Below, one piece after another: positions 1 through 9,450 of a stretch of DNA of 64,000 bases. This stretch comes from Planctomycetota bacterium (GTDB lineage Bacteria > Planctomycetota > UBA1135 > GCA-002686595): contig JAEUIA010000045.1 of assembly GCA_016795245.1 (NCBI GenBank), positions 1 through 64,000 on the forward strand, written 5' to 3'. Below the pieces are notes generated by a model, which saw nothing but the letters and a program-made list of their open reading frames with translations, did not search any database and had not been told where the DNA came from. Every line of letters starts with the position of its first letter. Positions within the stretch are counted from its first letter, which is position 1. The translations under genes and the position numbers were made by a program.

Positions 1-570
<570 letters not shown>

Positions 571-723
571 CTTCTCTCAACGACGTACCTCGTGTGCGTC
601 ATTGATAGAGGGGTCGCAATGCGACATTCCTAAAGACAATCCCGTTCTGGCAATTCACCTTTCTAACAACGTGCCTTGGCGCCACACTTCGACTCATCGA
701 AGCGGCCGCCTGGGCCCGAGTAT

Positions 724-832
724 TCCCGGTGATTATAGGTGTTTGGCCATACCCGTTCCCATTCCGAACACGGTCGTCAAGCGGACACCGCCGATGATAT
801 TGCTCAAGCGAGAAAGTAGGTCATCGCCGGGT
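724..832 (+). rRNA. rrf: 5S ribosomal RNA
   Basis: It carries the conserved 5S segment CCATTCCGAACACGG (759-773), the late motif GCGAGAAAGTAGGTCATCG, and closing termini CCCGGTGAT / GTCATCGCCGGG that pair as helix I. It follows 23S by about 155 bp and is followed at once by a strong terminator. The ends are set by the terminal helix and may be off by a base or two. Confidence 0.93.
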
Positions 833-840
833 TTTCACAT

Positions 841-880
841 GAGAGCGCAAGCGCGCGAGTGCTTGCGCTCTCTTTTTTTT
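841..880 (+). terminator. Rho-independent terminator of the rRNA operon
   Basis: A perfect 12-bp stem GAGAGCGCAAGC / GCTTGCGCTCTC (841-852 and 861-872) with an 8-nt loop is followed by eight T residues. It lies 9 bp after the 5S gene. Confidence 0.95.
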
Positions 881-1551
881 GTGCCCCTCGCCGCTCATGC
901 GTGCGTCGCCTACGGGGATTCTCACGAAGGGGCAGGTCCTCACGCAGGGTGTGACACGGGCTGCGAGCCCGTCCATTTGGATTGCGCGCCCGTCAGCGAG
1001 ATGTCCGTGCGCGGAAGTCGTCTGAGTCAGCTTTCGCTGCGCGACGCCTTTCGCGGGACAGCGGAGCGGGGCCTTCCTTCGACGCCGAACCTGGTCGACG
1101 CGATGTCGCCGCTCACGCGTGCGTCGCCTACGGCGATTCTCACGACGGAGCAGGTCCTCACGCAGGGTGTGACACGGGCTGCGAGCCGCCCGTCCAGTCG
1201 GACTGCGCGCCCGGCAGCGAGATTTCCGTGCGCGGAAGTCGTCTGAGTCAGCTTTCGCAGCGCGCCGCCTTTCGCGGGACAGCGGAGCGGGGGGCTTCCG
1301 TCGACGCCGAACCCGCTCGACGCGATGTCGCCGCGATTGGCGTAAGCGTCCAGCGATCGCATGCCGGCGTGATCCAAGGAATTCAGGCGCAGGGATGGGG
1401 CTCAGGCCGGGCTCGGCGCTGTAGCCGCAGCAGCGTTTCGGCGCTCCGCGAGCCACCCACGCGGTGGGAGTGACGCCAGGTCTGCGGATGCGCGAGCCAA
1501 GGTCAGAGGCCTGGACCTGGTGAGCGCTCCGGGTCGGAAACGTGCGTAGAT
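881..1551. other. Gene-free region between rRNA terminator and lexA
   Basis: The stretch holds the 220-bp tandem duplication (891-1332) and then about 220 bp (1333-1551) in which I see no gene, no tRNA and no clear terminator. lexA ends at its right edge on the minus strand. Confidence 0.6.
891..1332. repeat. Imperfect tandem duplication, unit about 220 bp, non-coding
   Basis: Two adjacent copies, about 891-1108 and 1109-1332, share long identical blocks: the start (CCGCTCAnGCGTGCGTCGCC), CAGGTCCTCACGCAGGGTG, GTGCGCGGAAGTCGTCTGAG and CTTTCGCGGGACAGCGGAGC. Both units end in CGCGATGTCGCCGC. Differences are point changes and small indels. Open frames across it on either strand are Arg-rich shadows with no recognisable protein. 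Confidence 0.85.
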
Positions 1552-2214
1552 TCAGTAGCGGCGCAACACGCCGACGACCACGCCGCGGACTTCGACCGAA
1601 GTCACGAAGATCGGTTGCAGCGCGGAATTGCTCGGCTGGAGCCGAATGCGACCCTTCTCGCGGTAGAAGCGCTTCAACGTGCACTCCTCATCCTCGAGGA
1701 CCGCGACCACGGTTTCGCCGTTCTTTGCTTCGCTGCGGCGCTCGACGACGACGACGTCACCGTCGCGGATGCCGTCGTCGATCATGGAGTCGCCTTGCAC
1801 GCGCAGCGCGAAGCATTCGCGCCCGGGAGGCAAGAAGTCCTGGAGATCGAATTCCTCGGCGTCCTCGACGGCTTCGATCGGACGACCGGCGGCGATGCGG
1901 CCCAGGATCGCCAGCTTGTTCGAGTCGCGCGCCTCGTGGTCGGCGAGCTGCAGGCCGCGACTGATCCCGCGCGCGGCGCGCACGAGCACGCCTTTTTTCT
2001 CGAGCTCGGCCACGTGTCCGAAGATCGTGACCTTGTTCACGCCCAAGGCGACCGCGATCTCCTCGAGCGTCGGCGAGATGCCTTGTTCACGCCGGTAGTT
2101 CTCGAAGAACTCGAGGATGTCGTGCTGGCGGCGCGTCAGCGGCTTGGAGCTGACCGCGCCGAGGGCGGCCTGCTTCGAAGTTGACTTGGGCTGCATGCGG
2201 GTCTTCTGTTTCAC
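1552..2214 (-). CDS. lexA: LexA repressor (SOS regulator, self-cleaving)
   Basis: The 220-aa product has the LexA layout. A winged-helix DNA-binding domain (about residues 25-90, starting KPLTRRQ) is followed by the S24 peptidase domain. The autocleavage site Ala109-Gly110 lies in GRIAAGRP, the nucleophile Ser143 in GDSM, and the general base Lys181 in CTLKRF. By family knowledge it represses DNA-damage genes and cleaves itself when RecA is activated. The GTG start at 2214 overlaps the stop of an upstream 27-codon ORF by 4 bp (GTGA). The in-frame ATG at 2196 is an alternative, since the first 20 or so residues extend beyond typical LexA. It is probably co-transcribed with that micro-ORF from the promoter at 2359-2387. 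Confidence 0.95.
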   Translation of the reverse strand: MKQKTRMQPKSTSKQAALGAVSSKPLTRRQHDILEFFENYRREQGISPTLEEIAVALGVNKVTIFGHVAELEKKGVLVRAARGISRGLQLADHEARDSNKLAILGRIAAGRPIEAVEDAEEFDLQDFLPPGRECFALRVQGDSMIDDGIRDGDVVVVERRSEAKNGETVVAVLEDEECTLKRFYREKGRIRLQPSNSALQPIFVTSVEVRGVVVGVLRRY

Positions 2215-2294
2215 AGGACGAAGGTACTGACGATCACGAGCGCAAAGAAGAGGAAGGAGATGCTGTCACTGCCGATGTGGATCACGCGGAACAT
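2211..2294 (-). CDS. 27-aa hydrophobic micro-ORF upstream of and overlapping lexA
   Basis: Reading the minus strand from ATG at 2294 gives 27 codons and a TGA that overlaps the lexA GTG start (GTGA). A Shine-Dalgarno-like GAGGA lies 8 bases before the ATG. The N-terminus MFRVIHIGSDS precedes a hydrophobic stretch (ISFLFFALVIVSTFVL) long enough for one membrane span. No family is recognised. It may be a small membrane protein or a leader peptide coupling translation to lexA. An ORF this short could also be chance, but SD, hydrophobic composition and 4-bp overlap together argue for translation. Confidence 0.5.
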   Translation of the reverse strand: MFRVIHIGSDSISFLFFALVIVSTFVL

Positions 2295-2671
2295 GTGGGT
2301 TTCCTCGGGGAGCAGGGTTTCGGGGTCAGGTCGGGCCCGCAGGCCCTAACGGATCCCGAATCTATTCGGCGGCGTGGACCCGAACAAGAGCCTAACCCGG
2401 ATTTTCCGAGCGTGCCCTTCCGTCGGAGCGGAGCCGCGTTCCTCCCGGTCGGCAAGGGCTCGGGGTTCCAGGCTCTCTTCCGGACGGCTCCTGAGCGCTG
2501 GAGCCTGCCCTCCCCGAGTCCGGTATCGCGCGCGGCCCGCTCCAGGTGACCGGGCAGCGGGAGCAGCCTGCGGCCCGCTGGTTCGCGGGATCCTGCCCGG
2601 GATTGAGGCTCGGACCTCGCATCGGACGACTACAATCAGGCGCTCGCGCCCCTCTCCCGGAACCGCCCCTC
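2295..2671. other. Divergent intergenic region between lexA micro-ORF and nadB
   Basis: This 377-bp region carries the probable leftward lexA promoter (2359-2387) and its palindrome. Towards nadB a good -10 hexamer TACAAT is seen at 2631-2636 but no -35 at standard spacing. No other gene is supported; open frames through it are Arg/Pro/Gly-rich shadows. Confidence 0.5.
2359..2387 (-). promoter_or_regulatory. Candidate sigma70-type promoter for micro-ORF-lexA, with palindromic operator
   Basis: On the minus strand TTGTTC (2387-2382) and TAGATT (2364-2359) are separated by 17 bp. The -10 element lies inside a perfect palindrome CCGAAT-CT-ATTCGG (2356-2369), which would be a natural repressor site. 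Confidence 0.5.
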
Positions 2672-4360
2672 GTGCACGTCGAAAGCCTGACCCTAGACCG
2701 CTTCCTGGTTCCGTTCTCCCTGCGTCAGGTCCCGCGCTTCCGCTTCGACGTCGTGGTCGTGGGCAGCGGGATCGCCGGCAGCGCCGCGGCGCTGGCCGCA
2801 GCCGACGCCGGGATGAACGTCGCACTCCTGGCGAAGGCCGACCTGCTCGAGAGCAACACGCTCTGGGCCCAAGGCGGCATGGCGGCCGTGCTGGAGCAGC
2901 CGGACAGCTTCGAAGCCCATATCGCGGACACGCTCAAGGTGGGCTGCGGACTCTCCGAGCTCGACACCGTCTCTACCGTCGTCCGCGGTGGTCCGGACGC
3001 CGTGCGCCGCCTGTTGGAGCACGGCGCCGAGTTCGATCGCCGGCCGGACGGCGAACTGCAGGTCTCGCGCGAGGGTGGCCACTCCTTCCCGCGCATCGTG
3101 CACGCGCAAGGGGATGCCACCGGCCTCGAGATCCAGCGCGCGCTCTGCGGCGCGATCACGAGCCATCCCTCGATCACGACTTTCGCCAACGTCTTCGTCC
3201 TCGACCTGTTGACCGGGCCCGACGGCCACGTCTGCGGCGTGCTGACCCAGAACGCGCGCGGAGACACGGTGGCCTACGCGACCGGCAACGTGATCCTCGC
3301 GACCGGCGGCGGCGGACAAATCTACCGCGAGACCACGAACCCGGTGATCGCGACCGGCGACGGCGTCGCGATCGGTTTCCGCGCCGGTGCGGTCGTGCGG
3401 GATCTGGAATTCGTGCAGTTTCATCCGACCTGCCTCTACATCGCGGGAGCGGCGCGCGTGCTCATCAGCGAGATCGTGCGCGGACACGGCGGCGTGTTGC
3501 GCGACAAGCACGGCGAGCGCTTCATGCCCGAGTTCCACCCGGCGGCTGAACTCGCACCGCGCGACGTCGTTTCGCGCGCCGTTTCGGCGCGCATGCAAAA
3601 GACGAAGGACACGAGCGTGTACCTCGATCTCTCCGGGATCCCGGAGGATCCGCACGTGCTGTTCCCCGGCATCAGCCGCATCTGCCGCTTCTTCGGCATC
3701 GACATCGCGCGCGATCCGGTGCCGGTGCGCCCGGGCGCGCACTACATGATCGGCGGCCTGCAAGTCGACATCGACGGCCGCACGAACGTGCGCGGACTGT
3801 GGGCGGTGGGGGAGTGCGCCAGCTCCGGACTGCACGGCGCGAACCGCATGGGGTCGAATTCCCTGCTCGAGGGCATGGTCCTCGGCCTGCGATCCGGCAC
3901 CGCCGCCGCGCGCTCGAAGGTCGTGCCGGACTTCGACGCGATCGCCACGCGGCGCGGAGGCAATGCCCCCAAGCCGCCACCGGGCGTGCGCGTGAACATC
4001 CCGGACCTCGTGTACTCGCTGAAATCCCTGATGTGGCGCCAGATGGGTGTGGAGCGCGATCGCGCCGGTCTCGAAGACGCGTTGCAGAAGATCGCCTTCT
4101 GGTCGCGCGCGGTCGCGAGCCTGGACGTCAACGAGCTGCGGTCCTTCGAACTCGTGAACATGCTCACGGTCGCGCACCTCGCGACCTTGGGAGCGCTCGC
4201 CCGCGAAGAGTCGCGCGGTACGCATTTCCGCGCCGAGCACCGCGACGTACGCGAAGCCTGGCGCAAACACACTGTTCTCACGCCGACTCTAGACGACGGC
4301 AAGATCACGAGCGTGACGATGACGCACGACCCCGTTCCGGCGACGAGCGCGGTCGCATGA
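2672..4360 (+). CDS. nadB: L-aspartate oxidase (NAD biosynthesis)
   Basis: This FAD enzyme oxidises L-aspartate to iminoaspartate, the first step of de novo NAD synthesis. From GTG at 2672 it is 562 aa. The FAD-binding glycine motif VVVGSGIAGSAAA is near residue 30. The succinate-dehydrogenase/aspartate-oxidase motifs follow: NTLWAQGGMAAV, SREGGHSFPRIVHAQGDATG, LATGGGG, EFVQFHPT and the C-terminal GLWAVGECASSGLHGANRMG with SNSLLEGMVLG. The upstream frame is open to 2546, but the GTG start gives the family-type N-terminus (VHVESLTLDRFLVPF). It overlaps hflX by 4 bp (ATGA), implying a two-gene operon. nadA and nadC are not in the window. Confidence 0.95.
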   Translation: MHVESLTLDRFLVPFSLRQVPRFRFDVVVVGSGIAGSAAALAAADAGMNVALLAKADLLESNTLWAQGGMAAVLEQPDSFEAHIADTLKVGCGLSELDTVSTVVRGGPDAVRRLLEHGAEFDRRPDGELQVSREGGHSFPRIVHAQGDATGLEIQRALCGAITSHPSITTFANVFVLDLLTGPDGHVCGVLTQNARGDTVAYATGNVILATGGGGQIYRETTNPVIATGDGVAIGFRAGAVVRDLEFVQFHPTCLYIAGAARVLISEIVRGHGGVLRDKHGERFMPEFHPAAELAPRDVVSRAVSARMQKTKDTSVYLDLSGIPEDPHVLFPGISRICRFFGIDIARDPVPVRPGAHYMIGGLQVDIDGRTNVRGLWAVGECASSGLHGANRMGSNSLLEGMVLGLRSGTAAARSKVVPDFDAIATRRGGNAPKPPPGVRVNIPDLVYSLKSLMWRQMGVERDRAGLEDALQKIAFWSRAVASLDVNELRSFELVNMLTVAHLATLGALAREESRGTHFRAEHRDVREAWRKHTVLTPTLDDGKITSVTMTHDPVPATSAVA

Positions 4361-5739
4361 CGCGCCTTACGCAACCGACCAGCCCGCCGCGCGAGCGCGT
4401 GATCGTGACCGGCGTCCGATTCACCGAGATCGAAGGAGCGCCCGTCGAGGAAGACTTGAGCGAGGCCTGCGGCCTGGTCGAGGCGGCCGATGCCGAGGTG
4501 ATCGGCGACCTGATCCTCCAGAAAAAGGGGCGGCCCGAACCGGCGACGCTCTTTGGCAGCGGCAAGGTCGAAGAGATCGAAGCCGAGGTCGAGCGCCTGA
4601 AGCCCAACGCGGTCGTGGTCGACAACGACCTCACGCCGGCGCAGGGGCGCAACCTCGAAAAGGCCTGGGGCGTGCGCATCATCGATCGTTCGGAGCTGAT
4701 CCTCGACATCTTCGCGCGCCGCGCGCGCACGCGTCAGGCGCGGTTGCAGGTCGAACTGGCACAAAACGAGTACATCGCGCCGCGCCTGCGCCGCATGTGG
4801 ACGCACCTCGAGCGCCACGAAGGTGTGATCGGCACGCGCGGACCGGGTGAAACGCAGCTCGAAACGGACAAGCGCCTCCTGCGCAAGCGCATCCTGGACT
4901 TGAAAGAGGAGCTGAAGGAGATCGAGGAACGCAAGCGCCGCGAAGTGCGCTCGCGGGGCGACGCGTTCACGGTCGGTCTCGTCGGTTATACGAACGCGGG
5001 CAAGTCGACGCTCTTGAACGCTCTGACCGGCGCGGACGAACTCGTCGCCGACATGCTGTTTGCGACGCTCGATACGCGCACGCGCCAGTGGCACCTGTCG
5101 GACGGTCGCACCGTGCTGCTCTCCGACACGGTCGGTTTTCTGCAGCGTCTGCCGCACCATCTCGTCGCGTCCTTTCACGCCACGCTGGAGGAAACGCTGC
5201 ACGCGGATCTGCTCCTGCACGTCGTCGACGGATCGCATCCGCGCGCGGCCGAGCAGATGGCGGCGGTCGACGGAGTGCTGCGCGCGCTCTCCTACCACAC
5301 GCACGGCGGCATCGTCGTATTCAACAAGTCCGACGCCGTGGACGACGGCATCGTGCTCCAGAACCTGGCGAGCACGTGCGCGGGCGAGGTCGTGTTCGTG
5401 TCGGCGCGGACGGGCGAGGGCCTGGATCGGTTGGACGAAGCGATCCGCCGCAAGCTCGACGCGCGCTCGTCGCTCGTCGATATCTTCCTCCCGATCAGCG
5501 ACGGTCGCCTCGATTCCGCCGTGCGCAAGCTGTGCAAGCCCATCGAGGACGAAGTCAGCGAGAGCGGTGAACATCGCTTGCGCGTGCGCCTCTCCGACGG
5601 GGCCTTGGGCAACTTGAGGCGTCACGCCGGCCCGAACGTACGTTTCGAAGTCGTGCGTCCTCCGACCGAGACCAGCGCGCTCGATGAGGACGAAGTCGGA
5701 GGGGAAACCCCGGCGACAGAGCGGCGTCTGGCCGAGTAG
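4357..5739 (+). CDS. hflX: GTPase HflX (ribosome-associated)
   Basis: HflX is a GTPase that binds the 50S subunit and rescues or splits stalled ribosomes. The 460-aa product has the HflX N-terminal domain with the glycine-rich segment LFGSGKVEEI and VVVDNDLTPAQGRNLE. The signature GTRGPGETQLETDKR precedes a Lys/Glu-rich coiled linker. The G domain shows G1 GYTNAGKST, G3 DTVGFLQRLP and G4 NKSD. A C-terminal domain ends near 5690. The ATG at 4357 overlaps the nadB stop (ATGA). Confidence 0.96.
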   Translation: MTRLTQPTSPPRERVIVTGVRFTEIEGAPVEEDLSEACGLVEAADAEVIGDLILQKKGRPEPATLFGSGKVEEIEAEVERLKPNAVVVDNDLTPAQGRNLEKAWGVRIIDRSELILDIFARRARTRQARLQVELAQNEYIAPRLRRMWTHLERHEGVIGTRGPGETQLETDKRLLRKRILDLKEELKEIEERKRREVRSRGDAFTVGLVGYTNAGKSTLLNALTGADELVADMLFATLDTRTRQWHLSDGRTVLLSDTVGFLQRLPHHLVASFHATLEETLHADLLLHVVDGSHPRAAEQMAAVDGVLRALSYHTHGGIVVFNKSDAVDDGIVLQNLASTCAGEVVFVSARTGEGLDRLDEAIRRKLDARSSLVDIFLPISDGRLDSAVRKLCKPIEDEVSESGEHRLRVRLSDGALGNLRRHAGPNVRFEVVRPPTETSALDEDEVGGETPATERRLAE

Positions 5740-5793
5740 TCGCCTGCGGGTCTTCGATTCCGCGCGCTGACCTGCGCGCAGCCACCTGCGCAG

Positions 5794-6246
5794 TTACTTC
5801 CGCGTGATTCCGAGCGCGGACAGCGGCGGAATCGCGAGTGTCTGTCCCGAACGCAGCGCGTTGGGGCTCTTCAGCCCATTGAACTGCGAGAGCGCGTTCA
5901 CGATCTCGGGGCGCGAACTGCCGTAGTACTTCGCGCAGATTCCCGAGAGCGATTCACCGGCCTTGACCAGGTGTTCTTTCGCCGCTGTGGGCTTTGAGGG
6001 AGCATCGCCCTTGGAGTCCGAGCGGGCAGGGTTCGGCGGACGCTGGATCGGAACGCCTTCGACGAGCGGCGCACCGCTCTTCTCGCCGACGACGACACGA
6101 CCGTTGAAGCCCTCGGGCAGCGGCTCCAGGGCCGCGGCGTGTGCCGCGGCGCGCTGTTCGCGAGCGTCAGCCGTGAAGTGCGAGTGATAGAGCGACACAC
6201 CCGCGAAGGCGCACAAGAGCAGCAGGATCCACAGGAGGATGCGCAC
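5794..6246 (-). CDS. Membrane-anchored LysM-domain protein
   Basis: The 150-aa product starts with an uncleaved signal anchor (MRILLWILLLLCAFAGVSLY). A charged, Pro/Ala-rich linker follows, then a C-terminal LysM domain of about 50 aa (HLVKAGESLSGICAKYYGSS ... NALRSGQTLAIPP). LysM binds peptidoglycan or related glycans, so a cell-envelope role is inferred; no enzyme domain is present. It is last in the leftward trmD-rplS-secDF cluster, 27 bp after secDF, and converges with hflX. Confidence 0.85.
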   Translation of the reverse strand: MRILLWILLLLCAFAGVSLYHSHFTADAREQRAAAHAAALEPLPEGFNGRVVVGEKSGAPLVEGVPIQRPPNPARSDSKGDAPSKPTAAKEHLVKAGESLSGICAKYYGSSRPEIVNALSQFNGLKSPNALRSGQTLAIPPLSALGITRK

Positions 6247-6273
6247 GCTTCGGTCCTGATGTCCTTTCGCGTC

Positions 6274-9200
6274 TCAGCTCGCGGTGGTGACGGCTCCGGG
6301 CTGGGACGCCGGCTCACCCTTGTTGCTGCGGCGCTTCGAGCGATTCTCGAGCCACAACAGCACCGGGCTCGCGACGTAGACGGTCGAGTAGGCACCCGAG
6401 ATCACGCCCACGAGCATGCAGTACGAGAAACCCTCGAGCACGTTGCGCGAGCCGACGTTGAACAGGAACAACACGAGCAGCGTCAAGACGACGGTCGCCG
6501 TCGTGAGGATCGTGCGGCCGAGCGTCTCGTTGATCGAGTCGTTCAACACGTCGCGCAGAGGCTTGTTGGATTTGGGGATGTTCTCGCGCACACGGTCGAA
6601 GATGACGATCGTGTCGTTCTGCGAATAACCGATGATCGTCAAGAAGGCCGCGATCATCGACAGGTCGAGTTCGGCCTGCAGGAGGCCGGTCCAGGCCGCG
6701 AACGCCAGGGCACCGAGCGCGATCAAGACGTCGTGCGCCAGAGAGACTACGACCGCGATGCCGTAGCTGAACTCGGCGAAGCGCACGCGCAGGTACATGA
6801 CCGTGCCGAGCAAGCTCAGCAACACGGCCAGCACGGCCTTGTCGCGCAATTCACCGCCGACCTGGGCGCCGACGAACGACGACTCGGGGATCGGTGACAT
6901 CAGGCGATAGGGGAGACCCTTCGAATCCTTCGCGGTCTCGAAGGCGCCGCGCACGGCCGCCATGATGTCGTCGGTGGGCTTGCCGGCCTTGGCCGTCCCG
7001 GTGAACGAGAAGGAATGCTGCTGGCCTTCGAGCTGCTGCACCGTCGCGCCTTCGACGCCCGCTGCTGCGAGGCGTGCGATGACGTCCGCCGGCGGGTGAT
7101 CGTCTTCGAAGTAGAGCTCGCCGTGCGCGTTCGTCACGGCTTCGGCGGGTGTGAACGCGATCTCGACCGGACCGCGCTGCAGGACCGGTTTCAGCGCGCG
7201 CTGGATCTCGGTCACACCGCTCTCGCCCTCGTTACCGTTCTCGGGGCCGGCTTCGCCGCCCGCGAGCTTGAAGGTGATGCGGAAGGCCAGGTAGCCGGCG
7301 GCCTTGCTGCCCGAGTCCGTGATCGCCGTGACTTGCGCCGATTCGCCGATCGTGCCGGGGATCGACTGGATCAACTCGCGGATCTTGCTCTCGCCTTGGG
7401 GCGTCTGGACGCGCGCCGTCACGCTGGCCCCGCCGAGGAAGTCGATGCCGAGCTTCTTCTCGTTCGGCAGCCAGGCGAACAGCACGAGACCGGCGACCAT
7501 GATCGTCATCGAGACCGGGATGCAGTAGCGCGCCGCGTCCATGAAGCGGATGCTCGGGTTCTCGAGGATCTTGATCATCTTGTACGGCTTGGCGCCGCGT
7601 TTCACATCGCGCATGACCAGCACTTCGGTCACGACGATGACGGTGAACAAGGTCGAGAGGATGCCGATGTCGAGCGTCGTGGCGAAGCCGCGGATCGGGC
7701 CCGTTCCGACGTAGTACAAGATCACACCCGCGATCAGCGTCGTGAGGTTCGAGTCGATGATCGTCACGCCGGCGCGATCGAACGCGGCCTTGACGGCTTG
7801 CACGAGCTTCAACCCGCGATTCAATTCCTCGCGCAGACGTTCGTAGATCAGGATGTTGCCGTCGACGGCCATACCCAGCGTGAGGATGATGCCCGCGACG
7901 CCCGGCAGCGTGAGCGTGGCGCGCAGGAACGCCAGCGAACCGAGCAGGAACAGGATGTTCAGGGTCAAGCTGATGACCGAGAACACGCCCAGCTTGCGGT
8001 AGAAGAACAACATGAAGACGATGATCAGGAGCAACGCGAAGAGCGTGCTGATGAACGCCGTCTTGACGTACTCGTCACCGAGACTCGCGCCGACGCGCGA
8101 CTTGTCGAGGAGCTGCGGTTTGATCTGCAGCGATCCCGAGCGCAGCACGGTGATCATCTCGGAAACTTCTTTGGTCGTGAAGCCGCCGCGACCGCCGTCG
8201 ATGCGCGACTGACCCAGAAGTTTCCCGCGGATCTGCGCCAGCGTCACGATCTCGCCGTTCATGACGATCGCCATGCCGCGGTCGATGTTCGAGCCGGTGA
8301 AATCCGCGAAGGCGTTGCGCTTCTCGGTCTTCATCTCGAAGCCGATCGCAGGCAGGCCGTAGTCGTCGCTCGTGAAGCCGACGGGACCGAGGTCGCTGCC
8401 GGTGAAGACCCACTCGTTGGGGTTCGCTCCCGGCGTTTTCGGCTGCGGGACGATCAAGGGGATGAGCGGGCGCTGGTTCTCGGCGACGGTCAACTGATCC
8501 GCGCGCTGGCGCATCGGGTACCAGCCCAGTCCCTTCACCGGCCCGCCCTCGGCGGGCGAGAGGCTGTTGTATTCGTCGATCGTGAGCGTCGGATTGGCGG
8601 CACGCCACTGGTCGACCTTCGATTGCTCGGTCGACTGGTCCGTACCGAGTGCGACGAAGTCGTTGGGTTCGGCCTGCAGGAAGAACCGCATGTCGCCGAC
8701 GTTCTCGATCTTGCGCTGGATCTCGTCGTTCGTCAGCAGCTCGACGCTGGAGCCGGCGGCGTGTTCCGAGATCGTGGTCGATTCCGCGCCGCGCAACTCG
8801 ATGTTCAAAACACCTTGCGAGCGATTCTTGTAGCGGATCTTCTCGGCGCCGATCTGCACCGTGCCGCCGAGCAGCGGGAATTGATTGACGAGGCGCGGAT
8901 CGGTCGCATCGAGCTCGATCACGCGGCCTTCAGGCGTAGTCTTGTCGGCAGCGACGGGTTTCGTCAGCTTGCCGATCACCGACGCGGACTGCGCCGTGGC
9001 TGCGCCCGGCAACTCGATCACGATGTTGTTCTGGCCCTCGGGGCGGAGGCTCAACTCCATCACGCCCTTGGGATCGACGCGACCGCGGATGATGGTGGCG
9101 AACTCGTGCAGGAGGTCTTCCTTGCGCGCCAGGTCCTCCTTTGTGATCGCGCCCGTGCGGGCGGCGGCTTCGAAGTCGAATTTGTAGACGAGGCGCGTTC

Positions 9201-9327
9201 CGCCCTGCAGATCGAGGCCCAGCCGGAACGGCTTTTTCCCCGTGAGCGGGAAGTAGGCGATGATCGCGGCAAAAAGCAGCGTGACGATGACAATGATCGT
9301 CGTCTTGCGACCCAGGTTCTCAGTCAT
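6274..9327 (-). CDS. secDF: Fused protein-export membrane protein SecDF
   Basis: A single 1017-aa chain joins SecD and SecF, the RND-type proton-driven accessory of the SecYEG translocon. The SecD half has an N-terminal TM, the periplasmic motif GLDLQGGT (37-44), GMAVDGNILIYERLREE (about 485) and DSNLTTLIAGVILYYVGTG. The SecF half begins around residue 600 with LGIDFLGGASVTAR (about 627) and carries QNDTIVIFDRVREN (about 905). Twelve TM segments are expected for the fusion. Fused SecDF is known in planctomycetes and some Gram-positives. yajC, often upstream, is absent; rplS is the upstream neighbour. Confidence 0.96.
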   Translation of the reverse strand: MTENLGRKTTIIVIVTLLFAAIIAYFPLTGKKPFRLGLDLQGGTRLVYKFDFEAAARTGAITKEDLARKEDLLHEFATIIRGRVDPKGVMELSLRPEGQNNIVIELPGAATAQSASVIGKLTKPVAADKTTPEGRVIELDATDPRLVNQFPLLGGTVQIGAEKIRYKNRSQGVLNIELRGAESTTISEHAAGSSVELLTNDEIQRKIENVGDMRFFLQAEPNDFVALGTDQSTEQSKVDQWRAANPTLTIDEYNSLSPAEGGPVKGLGWYPMRQRADQLTVAENQRPLIPLIVPQPKTPGANPNEWVFTGSDLGPVGFTSDDYGLPAIGFEMKTEKRNAFADFTGSNIDRGMAIVMNGEIVTLAQIRGKLLGQSRIDGGRGGFTTKEVSEMITVLRSGSLQIKPQLLDKSRVGASLGDEYVKTAFISTLFALLLIIVFMLFFYRKLGVFSVISLTLNILFLLGSLAFLRATLTLPGVAGIILTLGMAVDGNILIYERLREELNRGLKLVQAVKAAFDRAGVTIIDSNLTTLIAGVILYYVGTGPIRGFATTLDIGILSTLFTVIVVTEVLVMRDVKRGAKPYKMIKILENPSIRFMDAARYCIPVSMTIMVAGLVLFAWLPNEKKLGIDFLGGASVTARVQTPQGESKIRELIQSIPGTIGESAQVTAITDSGSKAAGYLAFRITFKLAGGEAGPENGNEGESGVTEIQRALKPVLQRGPVEIAFTPAEAVTNAHGELYFEDDHPPADVIARLAAAGVEGATVQQLEGQQHSFSFTGTAKAGKPTDDIMAAVRGAFETAKDSKGLPYRLMSPIPESSFVGAQVGGELRDKAVLAVLLSLLGTVMYLRVRFAEFSYGIAVVVSLAHDVLIALGALAFAAWTGLLQAELDLSMIAAFLTIIGYSQNDTIVIFDRVRENIPKSNKPLRDVLNDSINETLGRTILTTATVVLTLLVLFLFNVGSRNVLEGFSYCMLVGVISGAYSTVYVASPVLLWLENRSKRRSNKGEPASQPGAVTTAS

Positions 9328-9450
9328 TGGGGCTTCTAAGTCTCTGAATAGGGTCTCTGAAAATAGGGGGGCGCGGAGCGCGTGCGCGCCGTGCCTGCGA
9401 CGACGCGCCGGGCCGAGCGCTGTGTCAGCCCACGCGAGTCGTCGTGCGAA

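Noticed and set aside
2693..4270. 525-codon minus-strand frame opposite nadB
   Set aside because: nadB is unambiguous on the plus strand; the antisense frame is an Arg/Ala/Val-rich, Asp/His-rich mirror with no family features.
7015..9339. 774-codon plus-strand frame opposite secDF
   Set aside because: Complement of a strongly conserved gene; composition (Arg, Asp, Leu, Glu) is that of an antisense shadow.
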